DNA from: Ctenosaura bakeri
Lineage: Eukaryota > Chordata > Lepidosauria > Squamata > Iguanidae
Direction: 5' to 3'
Assembly (NCBI GenBank): GCA_948474755.1
Contig: CAOLHI010000619.1
Location: forward strand, 310,001-374,000
DNA length: 64,000 bases
Shown here: positions 10,367 through 22,500 of the stretch, one piece after another
How positions within the stretch are numbered: the stretch's first letter is position 1
Layout: each line of letters starts with the position of its first letter
The notes under the pieces: generated by a model
Seen by the model: the letters and a program-made list of their open reading frames with translations, nothing else
What the model was told of the DNA's origin: nothing
Database searches by the model: none
Program-made: the position numbers and the translations under genes

Positions 10367-10800
10367 CAGGCAGCCCAATTTGGACCTGACACTGGGGCAT
10401 CCATCTTGGCCTAATGAAAAAAATTCCCTTTGGTCATCTGAAATCTTGATTTCTTCTCCGATCCCTTCCCTTCACCAGCCATTCTTTAAAGGGCATTGCT
10501 TTATTTATGTCTATTTAAGTGACAAAACCATCTGAGTAAATTATTTCTCTGATTAAGTTATTTTTTTAAATTTTTTTTGTCAGAAGTAATTTATTAGATA
10601 TTTAATTCTGCTGGTCTAAGGACAACTCCTTGCTACAAAGGAGAGCTCTGGGATAGACTAAAACCAGCAAAACTTGTGGAATTTTTTTGGAAGTTCTATT
10701 TTTTTTTAATAGGAATAAAATATTTTTCCCTTTTCAGGTTTTAAAAATATTGGTGTTTTTATTTTAAATACCAATAAAACTTATATATATATAAATATTC
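10367..10800 (+). terminator. COQ10-family 3' UTR and polyadenylation signals
   Basis: An AT-rich tract follows the stop codon. AATAAA hexamers lie at 10714-10719 and 10773-10778, and a further one at 10967-10972. The first two are 350-410 bases after the stop and are the likeliest poly(A) signals. Cleavage sites are inferred. Confidence 0.6.
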
Positions 10801-11317
10801 TCATTCTTATTGTTTTTTTTTTAATTTCTGAAGACTTCTTACAATAATCCACTAAAAAGTTCTCCAAAACAACTTTTTCTGAGAGGAGCTAAATCAGTAT
10901 TTCTTAAGTTCTCTGATGGTTTTCCCCAATGTGCCAGTGACCTCCATCATATTTGGGCATATTGACAATAAAGATTTCTTTCTTTCTTGGAAGCTTCCGA
11001 GAGCCAATAGCCTGGAGACCAACACTAGTCCACAGACCACCACTTTAACTAGCACTAATCTAGGGTGTTAAGGGCACAAGACCTTCACAAAAGTGGCAAA
11101 ACTGAAAATAAAAATAAAAATCTCCAATGCTTTTTTTTAACCTCAGAACACTTCTCTAGGAATCTCTAGGTACTCCAGTATGATTCTGTGGTCAACTTCT
11201 GGCAAAAGTGGGCCATAGAATCCTGCTGGAAGGCCTAGAGATTCCTAGGGAGAACCTATTTTTTCTGTGGCAGGGACAAATACATTAAGAATTTTTGAAA
11301 TAAATAAACAAAATAAC

Positions 11318-11372
11318 CTGTGAAGAATCAAATCTGCGAATGCTGAACCCACAAAAGTGGAGAGCTGACTGG
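11318..11372. mobile_element. Fragment of the pogo/Tigger-like element end
   Basis: 'aatctgcgaatgctgaaccc' followed by 'acaaaagtggagagctgact' matches the right end of the two longer copies at 41156-41611 and 43447-43905. Only about 55 bases remain. Confidence 0.4.
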
Positions 11373-12285
11373 AGTTCTCTTGGTTGCCACAACCCCCTTT
11401 CAATTATGTTGCATCCTCCCTTATTCTGGAGAGTTGTCTCTACTCCTTTTGAGTGAGGGGTGTGCGCACGCGCATATGCACTTTCAAGTCACCAGTTGAT
11501 ATATAGTGACCCCATGAATTTAACAGAGTTTTCTGGGAAATATTTTGCCTTCTATCCTTGAAAGAATCAATTTTTGAGAATAAACTTCAGTAATCTTCAG
11601 AAAAAGCAACCCGGTTCAGAGCTGGTTCAAAGACCTGCAGGAAGGGAGACGTCAGTCTTTCCTTTCAGTCTCAGCTCACTGCGAGAGCATGCCAAAATGG
11701 GTGGGCTCACCACGAAAACAAGTAATTGTACAAACATTCTGATGACAGAAGAAAGCTGTTAGCCGTTTCCTGTTTTCTTCCTCTTCCCTCATGTTCTCTG
11801 ACCATCCTGCACGCACGCACATTGGACAACAGTGTTAGATGCCATTGGGAAGAATAACCCCAAGGTAAGCACTTATAACATCCAACAAACTGTAGAAATC
11901 CAGTCTGGCTGGAACCCTTCCTTCCTATGAGTCTGAGAATATGTTGTGACAGAGATGGGATACAATGGCTAGGATCCTATTGCTTAATTCCGACTAGAAT
12001 TAACTCATTAAATCAGCTATTGAATGGTCACTCAATGCACAGGTAAATCTCACTTATTAAATGGGTCCGCTCTGGTCTGGTTGGGGTAAGGGAAGAAGGG
12101 GGCCAGCTCTTACACTAAGCAGATGGAAGAAACCTGCTCAAGTGGCAAATGTGGCAGGAGGCAGCAGAAACAATCTCTTGACTGTTTTTGCTGATCTTTC
12201 TAGTATTTCTCTCTCTCTAGAGACCAGAGTTGTGTGTATAATAACAGCCTCTTCACATTTCCCAACCTGGCTTGCTGCCCACAGA

Positions 12286-12482
12286 GGCCCTTTCACACTA
12301 CAGTTATATCACTGTGATTCCACTTTAACTGCCACTGTCCTATTGAACCCTTGGATTTGCAATTTAGGGATAGGCATTTATAATCCTTGGTCAGAGAATT
12401 CTAGCGGCTCACCAAACTAAAAACACAGGATTCCACAGGATGGAGCCGTGGCAGTTAAAGTGGAATCATAGTGCCACAGCCC
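12286..12482. mobile_element. Diverged palindromic MITE with CCACTTTAACTG arms
   Basis: The left arm TCACACTACAGTTATATCAC then TGATTCCACTTTAACTGCCA faces GGCAGTTAAAGTGGAATCAT near 12445-12470. The spacer retains a degraded form of the AATTCTCAGCCAGAGAGCTC block of the M family. It looks like an older relative of that family. Confidence 0.55.
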
Positions 12483-13234
12483 CGCAGGTGTGGTTGGAAT
12501 CTGATTCCCATCAGCCCCAGCCAGCCAGGACATCCTTGGTGAGGAGAGATGATAGGAACAGATGTTGGCCAGTGCAGGAGGACCAGTTTCCCAGATCCTT
12601 CCACAGACCATTCAAGTGCAGACAAAGGAAGCTGGATGGAACTAAATACACCTAGATGCTAATTATTTCATAAGGTGGCTGGCTGTGGGCTTTCCTTCAA
12701 GCCTGAGTGACTTTGCCAGAGAAAGGCAGAGGGGGCTGCTGTGTGTGCTCCTCTCATATTAAATGCAGACTGAAACTGAGGGGCCTCATCCAGTGTTGCC
12801 TTGGGCAGCTAGTTCACCTCCTTGTACTGGCACTTTGGGCTCAGGCCTGTCCCAGTTATGCCAGATAGCCTCTGCTGACCAGTAGATCTCATTTCATGTT
12901 GGAGAAAGAGGATCCTCCTCTTGAGCAGAACACTCTTCAGTGCCAAATCTTCCAAAAAGCAGAGTTGTCTGGGGGCCACAAAGCCTCCTTGGGGCACAAT
13001 GCTTTCTAGAGCCAAGATGATTCCATGTTGGAAGGTCTGTGGAATTCTTGCGGTGGGTGGCAGGGAAATCACCAACTCATACCCTCTGCAGAGAAAGAAA
13101 ATCCTTCTCTCCACCTCCAACTAATTCTCCCAACAATGCAGCATGGAAGCAGGTAGTTTTATTCCATAGACAGCAGCCAGTTCTCTTGCTGACTACAAGA
13201 AAGATAACTTGAATGTTCCAGAAGGCTTCCCACT

Positions 13235-13345
13235 TACTCTGAGTATTCCTTGCCTAAGAAAACCCTATGAAATTCATGAGGTCACCATAAGTCAACAGGT
13301 GATTTGAAGGTGCATGCACGCACGCACGCACACACACACACACAG
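13235..13345 (+). repeat. 5S-Sauria SINE tail and GCAC/CA simple repeat
   Basis: TATTCCTTGCCTAAGAAAAC, then CATGAGGTCACCATAAGTCA, matches the 3' half of the 5S-derived SINE at 26826-27025. It runs into GCACGCACGCACGCACACAC. The 5' half is missing. Confidence 0.6.
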
Positions 13346-14024
13346 TTCTGTACCTGTGTAGTCTGAATGGGCACCAGATGAGGTGGAATATTCTTGCCCA
13401 CAGCGCATATTGAATTAAGAAAGAACTGTCAATCCAATAAGCTTCAGCAATCTGGCATGTCTGGGACCAGATGTGTTCTGTATTTTGGAATACAACATGT
13501 TTTTGGAATAGCCCCACCTCTCTTTCATTTGCTACTTGTATTGTACATGAGATGCAAAGCTGGAGAGAGGACTGAGGATCTGTGAAATGGCAGGAATCCA
13601 AGCACAGTGCTTGGTGTGAACTCACACCTCCTCTTCATTTCACAGATCCTCAGGCTTCCTCTTTTGCCACCAGTCGCCCAATTCCCCTTTGCAGAGGCAG
13701 CTGTTGCACTACTCACAGCTGACAGAAGAATGAGGAGGAGGGCCCCAGCAGCCATCTCGAAGGCTGGACAAGGCTGGTGGCAAAGAGAGAGAGACTGAGG
13801 ATCTGAGAGACTAACAAGCAAAATTGCCACAGCTACCGCCTCGAAGGTGGAAACAGGCAGGTGGCAGCAAAAAGTTTCAATTTTGGGGGTTTTTGGATTT
13901 CCATATAAGAGAGGTTCAACCTGTACGTAAAATCTAGGAAATGTCACTGTTTCCTATCAATCAGGTGGTAAAATACAGCAGCTTTAGGGGAAAACCAGAT
14001 GAATATATGATTTACGTTAAAACA

Positions 14025-14150
14025 GTAGTTCTTCACCTTTGGTCTTCTGGATGTTTTGGACTAAAGCTCCCACAATCCCTCACCACTAGCTACACTGGCT
14101 GAGGTTACTGGGAGTTGAAGTCCATAACATCTAAGACGACAAAGGTACTA
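14025..14150. mobile_element. Palindromic repeat, 'contact-type' MITE
   Basis: The left arm reads CACCTTTGGTCTTCTGGATG then TTTTGGACTAAAGCTCCCAC; the right arm reads GGGAGTTGAAGTCCATAACA and ends AAAGGTACT. This family (ground form 'gacttcaactcccagaat') is abundant in reptiles and recurs throughout the window. Confidence 0.6.
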
Positions 14151-14794
14151 CTAGTCTAATGAATGAGACCATGGATACAGTTACTTGGTAATGTCTGATT
14201 TGGTAAACAGCAGCCATATTTATACACTACTTACATGACCAGAGGATCCGTAGTAAAACGAATCATCCGTTTGGTCTCCCATCCCAACAAGTCACACTAC
14301 TTTTTCTTACACACTCCACTCCACACACACTCCCTGTTGGGGACATTCTCCATAAACTTCTGAAATAGATGATAGAGTGCTAATTTACAGATACTCCCAT
14401 GAAATCTGAAGTTCTGCATAATCAGAACTCCAGATTTTAAGCTACACAAGGAGACCAAGTATTGAAGCTGTCCACTGCAGAAGTTACAGAGAATAACACG
14501 GCTGCAGTGGTGGAAGGAGAACAACAATTTTGGGGATGCACCTCATCTGTGCCACCCTATTCAGTATAAATACCACATTCATGCAAATAATGCCTGGTAA
14601 GTTTGGTAGTTCCGGCTAGATTTTAGGCAGGTTTTTCCCTTAGCCTTGTTGGCTGTTCTTAGAAATCAGAGTTGGGGAAGATGTGGTGCTCCAGTTATTG
14701 TTGAACTACTACTCCAGCATAGACGGTGGGAATGGATTATGGGAGTTGTGTTCCAATATTTGGAGGATCTCATTCCACACCTTTATTATAAACA

Positions 14795-14951
14795 GAGATG
14801 CTAGATGACTTTGGGCAAGTCACACTCTCTTAGCCTAACAGGAAGGCAGTGGCAAACCTCCTCTGAATAAACCTTACAAAGAAAACCTATAATGGGGCTG
14901 CCATAAGTTGGAGATTAGTTGAAGGCACACAACAACAACAACAACAACAAA
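14795..14951 (+). mobile_element. Sauria-type SINE, 5'-truncated
   Basis: Starts within TGACTTTGGGCAAGTCACAC, continues through TCTTAGCC and GCCATAAGTTGGAGATTAGT and ends in an (ACA) array at 14928-14951. Confidence 0.7.
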
Positions 14952-15762
14952 GTTCCAAATGCTACAGTATGTATAAATGACACAAACTATAATGTATTTC
15001 CATGTATTTGTATCTGCTCATCCTGCATAAGAACAACAGCAGTGCAGAAAATGGAAACTCTCTTGGGAAACCTCCTCACTCCGCCTACTAAGATTTCAGT
15101 ATCTATCCCCTACACTTTTCAACTATAATCTCATCCTGCAAGCACCAGAAACTTGGTTTTATGAGCTTGAGGGTAGAGTCCCAGCCCTTAGATAATATTT
15201 AACCTTCAAGGTGTGTCTACCCATTGTTGGGACATGCAAGCTGCATTGGTAACATGGTTTTCTTTCCCTGCAGTATCAGACAGGAAATGGTTTTCCAAAA
15301 CTTCCGAAGGTTGGAAATATGACTGGGAATGCTTGGTAGACAGAATTTTTTTGGTGTCACATCAGATACTCCATTTTGGCTATCAGTATAACAGCCCATT
15401 CAGCTTAAAAGCAGGAGAAAGGTTTGTTATGTCTCCTCAGTGTCCCTTTCCTAACTGTCAGAACTCAAACTTTAAAAAAACTTTGAGTAACTGTTGCCCC
15501 CCCAGTTGTTTCTTTGATTGCAACTCCCATAATCCCTCAGCACTGGCTATGGTGTCTACTGCTGCTAGGAGCTGTAGGTCAAAAACCTCAGTAGAGTCAC
15601 ATTTGTCCATCTCTAATGTACAATTTATGGTACTTCTCTGAACACGCACAAAGTGACTCTTTACCACTGTTAAATACTGCTTTACATTTAGGTCCAACAG
15701 AAGAAGAGTTCTTCTGGCAGGGCAGAGTTTCAACATCTTTCTTAATTTTTGAAATGTCTAGC

Positions 15763-15972
15763 CTTTGACATAGTGCTCTGAGCACTGGACTAGGATGTCA
15801 GGAGACTGGGGTTCAAACCCCTGCTCAGCTATAGAAACCTTGAGCAAATCACACCATTTCAGCTTTAGAGTAAACTAATGGTAAAACCTCCCTCAACAAA
15901 TTTTGCCAAGAAAACCCTATGATAGGGCCACCATAACTCAGATCTACTGAAACATACCACCACCACCACAGC
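15763..15972 (+). mobile_element. Sauria-type SINE
   Basis: TAGTGCTCTGAGCACTGGAC, GGTTCAAACCCCTGCTCAGC, the AAGAAAACCCTATGATAGGG block and a degenerate tail of CAC triplets. Confidence 0.7.
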
Positions 15973-16686
15973 ATCAGCAAGGCTCGCTACCTCCAAAAAT
16001 GATTTCCTCCCAGTCTCCCTTTATTTGATTTATATCACTCTACACAGGGACATCTATGTGTAGCAGCTACAGTAGCACTTTACATAATATACTGAATTAT
16101 TAAACTACTGTTTCAGGACAAGTTGTCATAAACTAGCCCAACAGCTATTTAGGCTACGATGAATGCTGACCTTTCCCTACTGACCTCTGCCTTATCAACA
16201 GGGGCCTTTGTACCTGATCTGGTCGGAACAGGAAGGCACTGATTACATAAGCGAACAATTGATTACAAGGTTGGAATCTGCAACCACAGATAGGATGACA
16301 CCAGGAAAGGACTGTTGCCCTGAATGGCTGAGAGATATCAAAAGCCAAAGAGAAAGCCCCTGTCTTTGGACAGTGAGAGCATTGTGGGGAAAAATGCCAA
16401 CAAACCATGCTTCCTATTTTTCAAGTTCAGAACTATCAACCATTAACTCAAATTCCACCACCATAAAAGAAGAGGGAAATCTCTGCTTGTTTGGAAATCC
16501 AGAAATTATACAGAAGTAGAACAAAAACCAAAGAGTGAAGATCTAAAACATGTTGTATCTCCCCTTCTCCAAACAGCTGAAACACAATGATACATCTTGC
16601 ATCAAGTCATCTTGTAGGGAACTGAGCCTTCATAGGATTAGCTGCTGAAAGTAAATTCTATAGAAACTTCAAAAAACCTTCTACAT

Positions 16687-16820
16687 CAGTGGTTCTCAAC
16701 TTTTGGTTCTCCAGGTATCTGGAACTTCAACTACTAGAATTCCTCTCACTGGCTACAGTGGCTGGAACTTCTATGAGTTGAAGTCCACACCATCTGGAAG
16801 TCCAAAGTTTGAGAACTTCT
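16687..16820. mobile_element. Palindromic 'contact-type' MITE
   Basis: AGTGGTTCTCAACTTTTGGT opens the element and the complement (CAAAGTTTGAGAACTTCT) closes it, with 'gaacttctatgagttgaagt' in the right arm. Confidence 0.6.
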
Positions 16821-17467
16821 ATTCTAGAGTCATGAGACTCTGTAGGAGGACCATCACACTGTGTCTTTCACCCCTGTGGAAGGCCAAATCTGAGCTGAAG
16901 GAAATGCACTGTCCACAAGAATGGAGACAACAGTGGTTCCCCTACTCAGAGAACCTAACTACTGAGAATACAAGGTTCAGGGCACTTGACATGTGTGTTG
17001 GGATATTACTTCAGATGTGCAAATAATTGTCATGGTACCCATTCAATCCCAAGTCACCCCAGACAAGGCAGCCTTCTCACAGATACTAAAGTCCTTCAAG
17101 ACCATCATCAGCCTTCAGAGCCTCTACAGCCTAAATCCTGCTGGTTAGTCTCACCTAGACTAGACCGACTCAATCAATTTTTGAACACCGAGTCAGCCCA
17201 CAGGGAAATCTAATCCATTCAATGGTTCAACTTTACTCAAGACTAATAAAGGGACACAGACCTAACTTGTCAGCCTGGGCAGACATAGGCTGGCATTCTA
17301 TTCCGCAATTGTGATGTTGTAATTCTGACTTAGGTCATTGCAATTCACTTTTATGGCTGTTGCACAAAGGGGCCCTTGCAGCTACTTGTGGTAGCATGCT
17401 CAGCTACCAGAGGGCTGTATGCATCATTGCTCAACACCACCACCCTCAACAATTCAGAAACGGCCTG

Positions 17468-17498
17468 GTGGGTGGGTGGGAGGGTGGGTGGTTGGGGG
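17468..17498 (+). other. G-quadruplex-forming tract
   Basis: The tract GGTGGGTGGGTGGGAGGGTG continues with GGTGGTTGGGGG. It has at least five runs of three or more G with one-base loops, the classic pattern of a stable parallel quadruplex on the + strand. No gene lies beside it. Confidence 0.6.
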
Positions 17499-18229
17499 AG
17501 CTATGCAGCTTAAAAAGTATGGGCAGGGATATGTCCATAGCTATGTCTCCTAATGTAGGATTTTGGGCATACTGTTCATCTGCTCCAGGGAAAGTAAAGT
17601 AAAACAATCCCAAGCACTATCTTATTTTTCCAGCACCAGGTATAAACACTCTAAACTGGAAGACAAAGTACCTGTTAAGCCAGATAATAACCTACCACAA
17701 AAAGCTCTCTGGCACCCTAAAGGCATAAGCCTTTATGGACTCAAGGACACACAACTCCCACCAAAGAAATGGACTGGAATCAATAGAGTGTGTGCTAAAT
17801 AAAACCTATTGGTCTTTAAGGTGCCACAAGACCTGGTTTGTTGTTGTTTTTCTTGTAACAGAGTAGCAGGAACATTTCCATGGGAAATCTGGCTGGGAAG
17901 AAAGAATCTTCATAAAATCCTCTTTGGATTTCATGGATTATCAGGCCCAAACAATATGGCCAAGGACTCCAGTAACATCTAGATTGGGAATGTAGCTCTC
18001 CAGAAGTTGTCAAACTCCAGTCCTAGCCAATATAGCTAATGGTGAGGGGTTATGCAAATAGTAGGGAACTTACTGGCGGGGGCATGTAATTATGCAGTAG
18101 CTTATTTTTTAAAAAGGGATTTGCTTAGAAGCACTCACAAAGCTTCCAATGCAGAACTTTCCAACTTTGCTTCTCCAAGAGGTCTTTTATAGTTACTCAT
18201 TTCTGCATTTCAGTTCCTTTTGGGACTTA

Positions 18230-18600
18230 TGGACAGTTAGAAAAGAGCCATGGGAAACTACTTCAGTATACCACCATGGCAGCAAAGATGGAAGAATTCA
18301 ATATTGCCTACTAGGGAGGAATGGTTGTTGAAATTGATTGATCTAGCAGAAAGGGACCAATTATCTGGCTTGATTAGAGAAAAGTCACTGCAGGCATTCC
18401 TAACAGACTGGAAACCCCTTATGGACTTTTTGCAGAAATTTTTTTTATTGCATTTTGAAAAAATCTTAAGAATTTTTTTTAAAAAAAGAATTCTGCACTT
18501 CAGTACTGCATTGGATCAATGTCTTCTAACTGAAATGAACACATTATTCCATATTCTTCTATCCCCCTCCAGACAAACAATCTGCACAGTGTAAAAGATG
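18230..18600 (+). mobile_element. L1 ORF2 C-terminal fragment
   Basis: The frame reads REEWLLKLIDLAERDQLSGL then IREKSLQAFLTDWKPLMDFL, the form of squamate L1 ORF2 ends (EEW-L-K-DLAE-D-LT-LIREK...EWKPL-DFL). It is a short 5'-truncated remnant and not a gene. Confidence 0.6.
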
Positions 18601-19355
18601 AGTAAATCTCTTGGTTTCTTCAAAAAATATCATTTAATTAACAAATTAAGAAGTTTAACATAAATCCAATGCCCATCTTTCCAGTGCCAACACAGGAATG
18701 ATCTCCTTTCTGAGGGTCAACATCAATTAATCAATTTTAGATCCTAACATTTCAAGGTCAGACTATAAATGAGAAGAAGAGGCCATTTTCTTTCGTCGTT
18801 CTCTGCAACTAGCTACAACCATGTAAGGCTTTCCAGATGTAACTGGACTGCAATTTACATCATCCTTCACCAAGTATTGTGCTGGCTAGGGCTGGTGCAA
18901 GCAGCAATCTACCATGTATTACCCAGTCATGGTCACAGAGATTATTATGTGGTCAGTGGTAGCAGGATAATCATAGAAGAACTATGGATCACAGTGTTTG
19001 AGCTGTGGAAATATCTGCAGCAGGTGATTCCAGCAAGCAGATGTGCAATATTAAAAGTGTTGGAGGAAGGAGACTGGTCTGTACAAACAGCAGAAGTCAT
19101 TCCTTCTCTGCTGCATGTATAAATGGCCAATATTCACTCACATCACAAAGGGATCACAATCTCTGTCAAGTCAATCAATAGCACAGTAAACTGGGAGGTA
19201 CTCCTGCACAAGCTGCATTGAAATGAACAGGAGCTGCACTAGGGCAGTGTTTGTGCCACAGATCCCCCCATGCCTTTCACCCAAGGTTGATCTCCTGCTG
19301 ATTTTTGCATTTCTTACGTTTCCCCAAATTTCTCACATCCTCTGATTCCTTCTCA

Positions 19356-19541
19356 TCACATTTGTGGCTGGGAATGGAGCTCTGCTTTTTGTACGAAATC
19401 CTCCTTGTGGGTCCCATCACAGTATGGAGGGTTCTTGGTGCATTTGCAGCCACACAGCCAGACTTCTTTTGTTTCCTCAGCTTTGAATCTCAGGGGAGAA
19501 ATTTTGGGTGCCTTCTTTCTATGGGATCCATCACAGAAGGG
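19356..19541 (-). CDS. CISD3: CISD3 exon 3 (terminal coding exon)
   Basis: Starts after CTGACAG with PFCDGSHRKKAPKISPLRFK, continues AEETKEVWLCGCKCTKNPPY then CDGTHKEDFVQKAELHSQPQ, and ends Met-stop at 19356-19361. It holds the end of CDGSH motif 1 and all of motif 2. A possible poly(A) signal on the - strand is ATTAAA at 18633-18638 (inference). Confidence 0.95.
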   Translation of the reverse strand, partial: PFCDGSHRKKAPKISPLRFKAEETKEVWLCGCKCTKNPPYCDGTHKEDFVQKAELHSQPQM

Positions 19542-22500
19542 CTGTCAGATGCAAAACAGAACCACAGGTTTTTTTCTCCCAAACCCACAGAAAGATCACA
19601 ACAGGGCTTCCGCTCTGCCCCCAGCACTGCTAGCACATTTCATGTACAATTTTTGCAGAGATTGGAAAAGTAGCACCTTCTGACTACACTTCTTAGAATG
19701 CAGCACAGCCAGTCCTGAGGATTCTGGGAGCTCTAATTCAAAAACTGTAACTTTTCTGAATTTTACTATTTTGGTTGAAATACAGTAGGGTTCTAGCATA
19801 GTAAATAGGCCTCTGTTGAACCCTTGATTAGCAAGTTTCTTTGACAAGAGTAGCATCACTTTTGGAATTGTGTCTTTGTTAAGAGTTCTTAACAGGAGAC
19901 ATTTTGCCCTCCAGATGTTTGGATTGCAATTCTCACAGTCAATAACCATGGACCCTGCTGAGGGAGGGTGTGTACTCAGGGAAACTATAGGCTAAACCAA
20001 TGCTTCTTTAACTCAAGTCTTCAAGATGTTTTGGACTTCAATTCCTAGAAGCTCTATCTAGAATAACAATGACAGCAATTCTGGGATTTAAACTCAAAAA
20101 AAAAAAAACCTGGAGAACCAAGTTTGAGAAGCAATGAGCACAATCATCTAGAGGGGAACTACTGGAGTTCCACAGCCTGTTCTATAGCAAGGATGGGAAT
20201 CAAGGGGCTCTTTGTATGTTGTTGGATGGCAAGTAGCACCAGCCTTAGGTAGCACAGCCAGTGATGAGGAATGCTGGAAGTTGTAGTCCAACAACATATC
20301 GAAGGACACACAATTCCCATCCCTGCTCCAAAACCTCATACATCTGAGAAACAGTATTCTCTTTGGTACAAACCACCATCAACTTTACATGCTGCAGTAT
20401 CACATCTCCTGCTCATACTCAGCCAGTCAGGAGATGGATGCAATACTGGAATGGACCTACTTTCAACTTTGTTAAAAGAAGGGCTTTAACAAAGGTGGTT
20501 CTTACTACCTACTAGAAAAAGGGAATATAGAGAAAATTGAGAGGGAGGCTGGAAGATTACCTGCTTTTGGCTGTGGCCACAGGCACACCAAGCATAACCC
20601 TTCCGTTCTTTTAAGGCCACTTGAAAGGGTTGCTTGGCTGAAATCACGGGTTGAGTTGAAGATGCTGAACAGTTCCTTATCTGCAATATCGTTTTTGGGA
20701 GAGGGGAGAGAAAGGAAAAAGCATTATTAAAGGGAAAACAATCAGTCTACTTCATTGCCAGGTCTACTACATAACTCAAAATTATGGACAGGGAGACAGC
20801 ATATCTAGTTTTAAATCCAATAGTTTACAACCTAACAGAACAGACCCGCTGACTCAACCATGACTTGGTAATTCAATACTTAAGTAAGTTCCACCGATTC
20901 AACTGGCCTACTCAAGCTGGACTGAGATCCTATCCTACTACATTAGAACTAGTGTTGCCAGTCAAGACTATCCCAGATGCTGAGACTTCCAGGCCAAAAC
21001 CTGAGAATTACAGACAGAAAGTGGGCCCCAGTGATGTTACTAGGATGATGTTAGGAGAGGAAGCTCCTGATTATGACATTAAGCATAATACATTAAGCAT
21101 TAACCATAGTTGCATGAAGTATGCCATTTAAATATAAGAAAAAAACACAAGTCTAAATATACATATATTTTTCAAGGCTGTGCTCTCACCCTTAGATTCT
21201 TCTCCCTCTCCCTGAGAACTAGAGACTCAGGCCCAGGCCCTAAGATCTGGCAGCATTACTCACAACCCCTAGGCGCTTTGCAGTAGATTAGGGTAAAGAA
21301 CCTTTGGCCCTGTAGATGTTTTGAACTAGATCTCACAGTCTCTTACCACTGGTTATGCTACTGGGAGTTGTAGGTCAAAGCCATCTAACTGCCTTAGATA
21401 GTTCACTTACAGACCCCTCATTTTGGTCAAGGTGAGGAGCCCAATTTCCATTTGCAGACACAACTTGGGGCAGAAACCACATTCAGAAATGTGTATTCAT
21501 CCACCTGGCTTTTGGCATGTAGAACCCACGGTGTCTGACAGATGATGATGTTCTGGATCTTTCACTCTAACAGAAAGGCCAGATCTTGTCTTACCCGGTG
21601 CAGAGCCTAGAAAAGTTATATTGCACAACATAACTTCTGGAATCCTCCAGCAAGTATCGCCACTGGTACTTGGGGGATTCTGAGAGCTATCATCCAAAAA
21701 GCATTGTTTCCAAACTTTGGTCTTGTGGCACCTAACTTGGCTCATTTCCCTAAACCATAAAAATGCTTTATTCAGTAGACCGTTGCCCTTATTCAATTGG
21801 ACACAGTGAAGGGAAAAGAAGATTGAACCATCAAGGCCTCAAACTGGCTTCTTCCAGTTCTTTAATATAAAGGTTAAGCCTATACATCTTTGTATTGATT
21901 TAATACCAGCCCTAAGGAACCGTGGGAATTCTTGTACAGTAATTGCTCACAGAAGTGGCTTAACAATTTTTAGTGCTCAACCCCCCCTGCAGGTGGAAAC
22001 TACAATTCCCGAGATGTTTAGACTGAGTTTGGGGAATGCTTGGTGCTACAAATAGTTTGGAATTTAACTCCACTCAGCATGGACCTTGACAAAGGATTAC
22101 AGGAGTTGTAGTCCAAGACATCTGGAAGGCCAAAGGTTTCTGACCATGGGATGAAACTTGTAGTATATACAGCATCGATTGTACAGCCCTCCCCCCACAA
22201 CATCCATCTGGACTCTTGAGGTTAGATTTCTTGAGCATGATTTAGGAGTGTAGACATATGGGCCATTTCTGCACTATACTATTACAGTGTTATTATCCCA
22301 CTTTCAACATCCTGGGGAATTCTGGGGTTTGTAGTTTACTGAGGTCCAAGAGGTCCCTGGCTAAGGATTCTAAACACCCTGCCCTAAACTGCAAACCCCA
22401 GGATTCCTATACGATGTTGAAAGTGGAATAATAGCACTATGGCCATTGCCGCACTAGCCTGTTATAGCGCGATGATTCCACTTTCAACCTCCTCTGGAAT

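Larger units (their letters stand above)
10801..14790. other. Intergenic region right of the COQ10-family gene
   Basis: No supported coding exon. It holds a pogo-like fragment near 11318-11372, a SINE 3' fragment on the - strand at 11480-11550, the MITE-related palindrome 12286-12482, a SINE tail with a GCAC/CA simple repeat at 13235-13345, and a 'contact-type' palindrome at 14025-14150. The remainder is AT-rich without recognisable features. Confidence 0.6.
15973..18225. other. Intergenic region left of the CISD3 3' end
   Basis: No supported exon. It contains a 'contact-type' palindrome at 16687-16820, a G-rich tract at 17468-17498 and, near 17790-17835, the common reptile repeat end TCTTTAAGGTGCCACAAGAC. 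Confidence 0.55.

Noticed and set aside
13313..13345. CRISPR-like short repeats
   Set aside because: Simple GCAC/CA microsatellite in a vertebrate genome; no spaced direct repeats anywhere.
10801..19000. PCGF2 or PSMB3 exons, expected near CISD3 from human gene order
   Set aside because: No zinc-finger (RING) or proteasome-subunit reading frame was found on either strand in the window.
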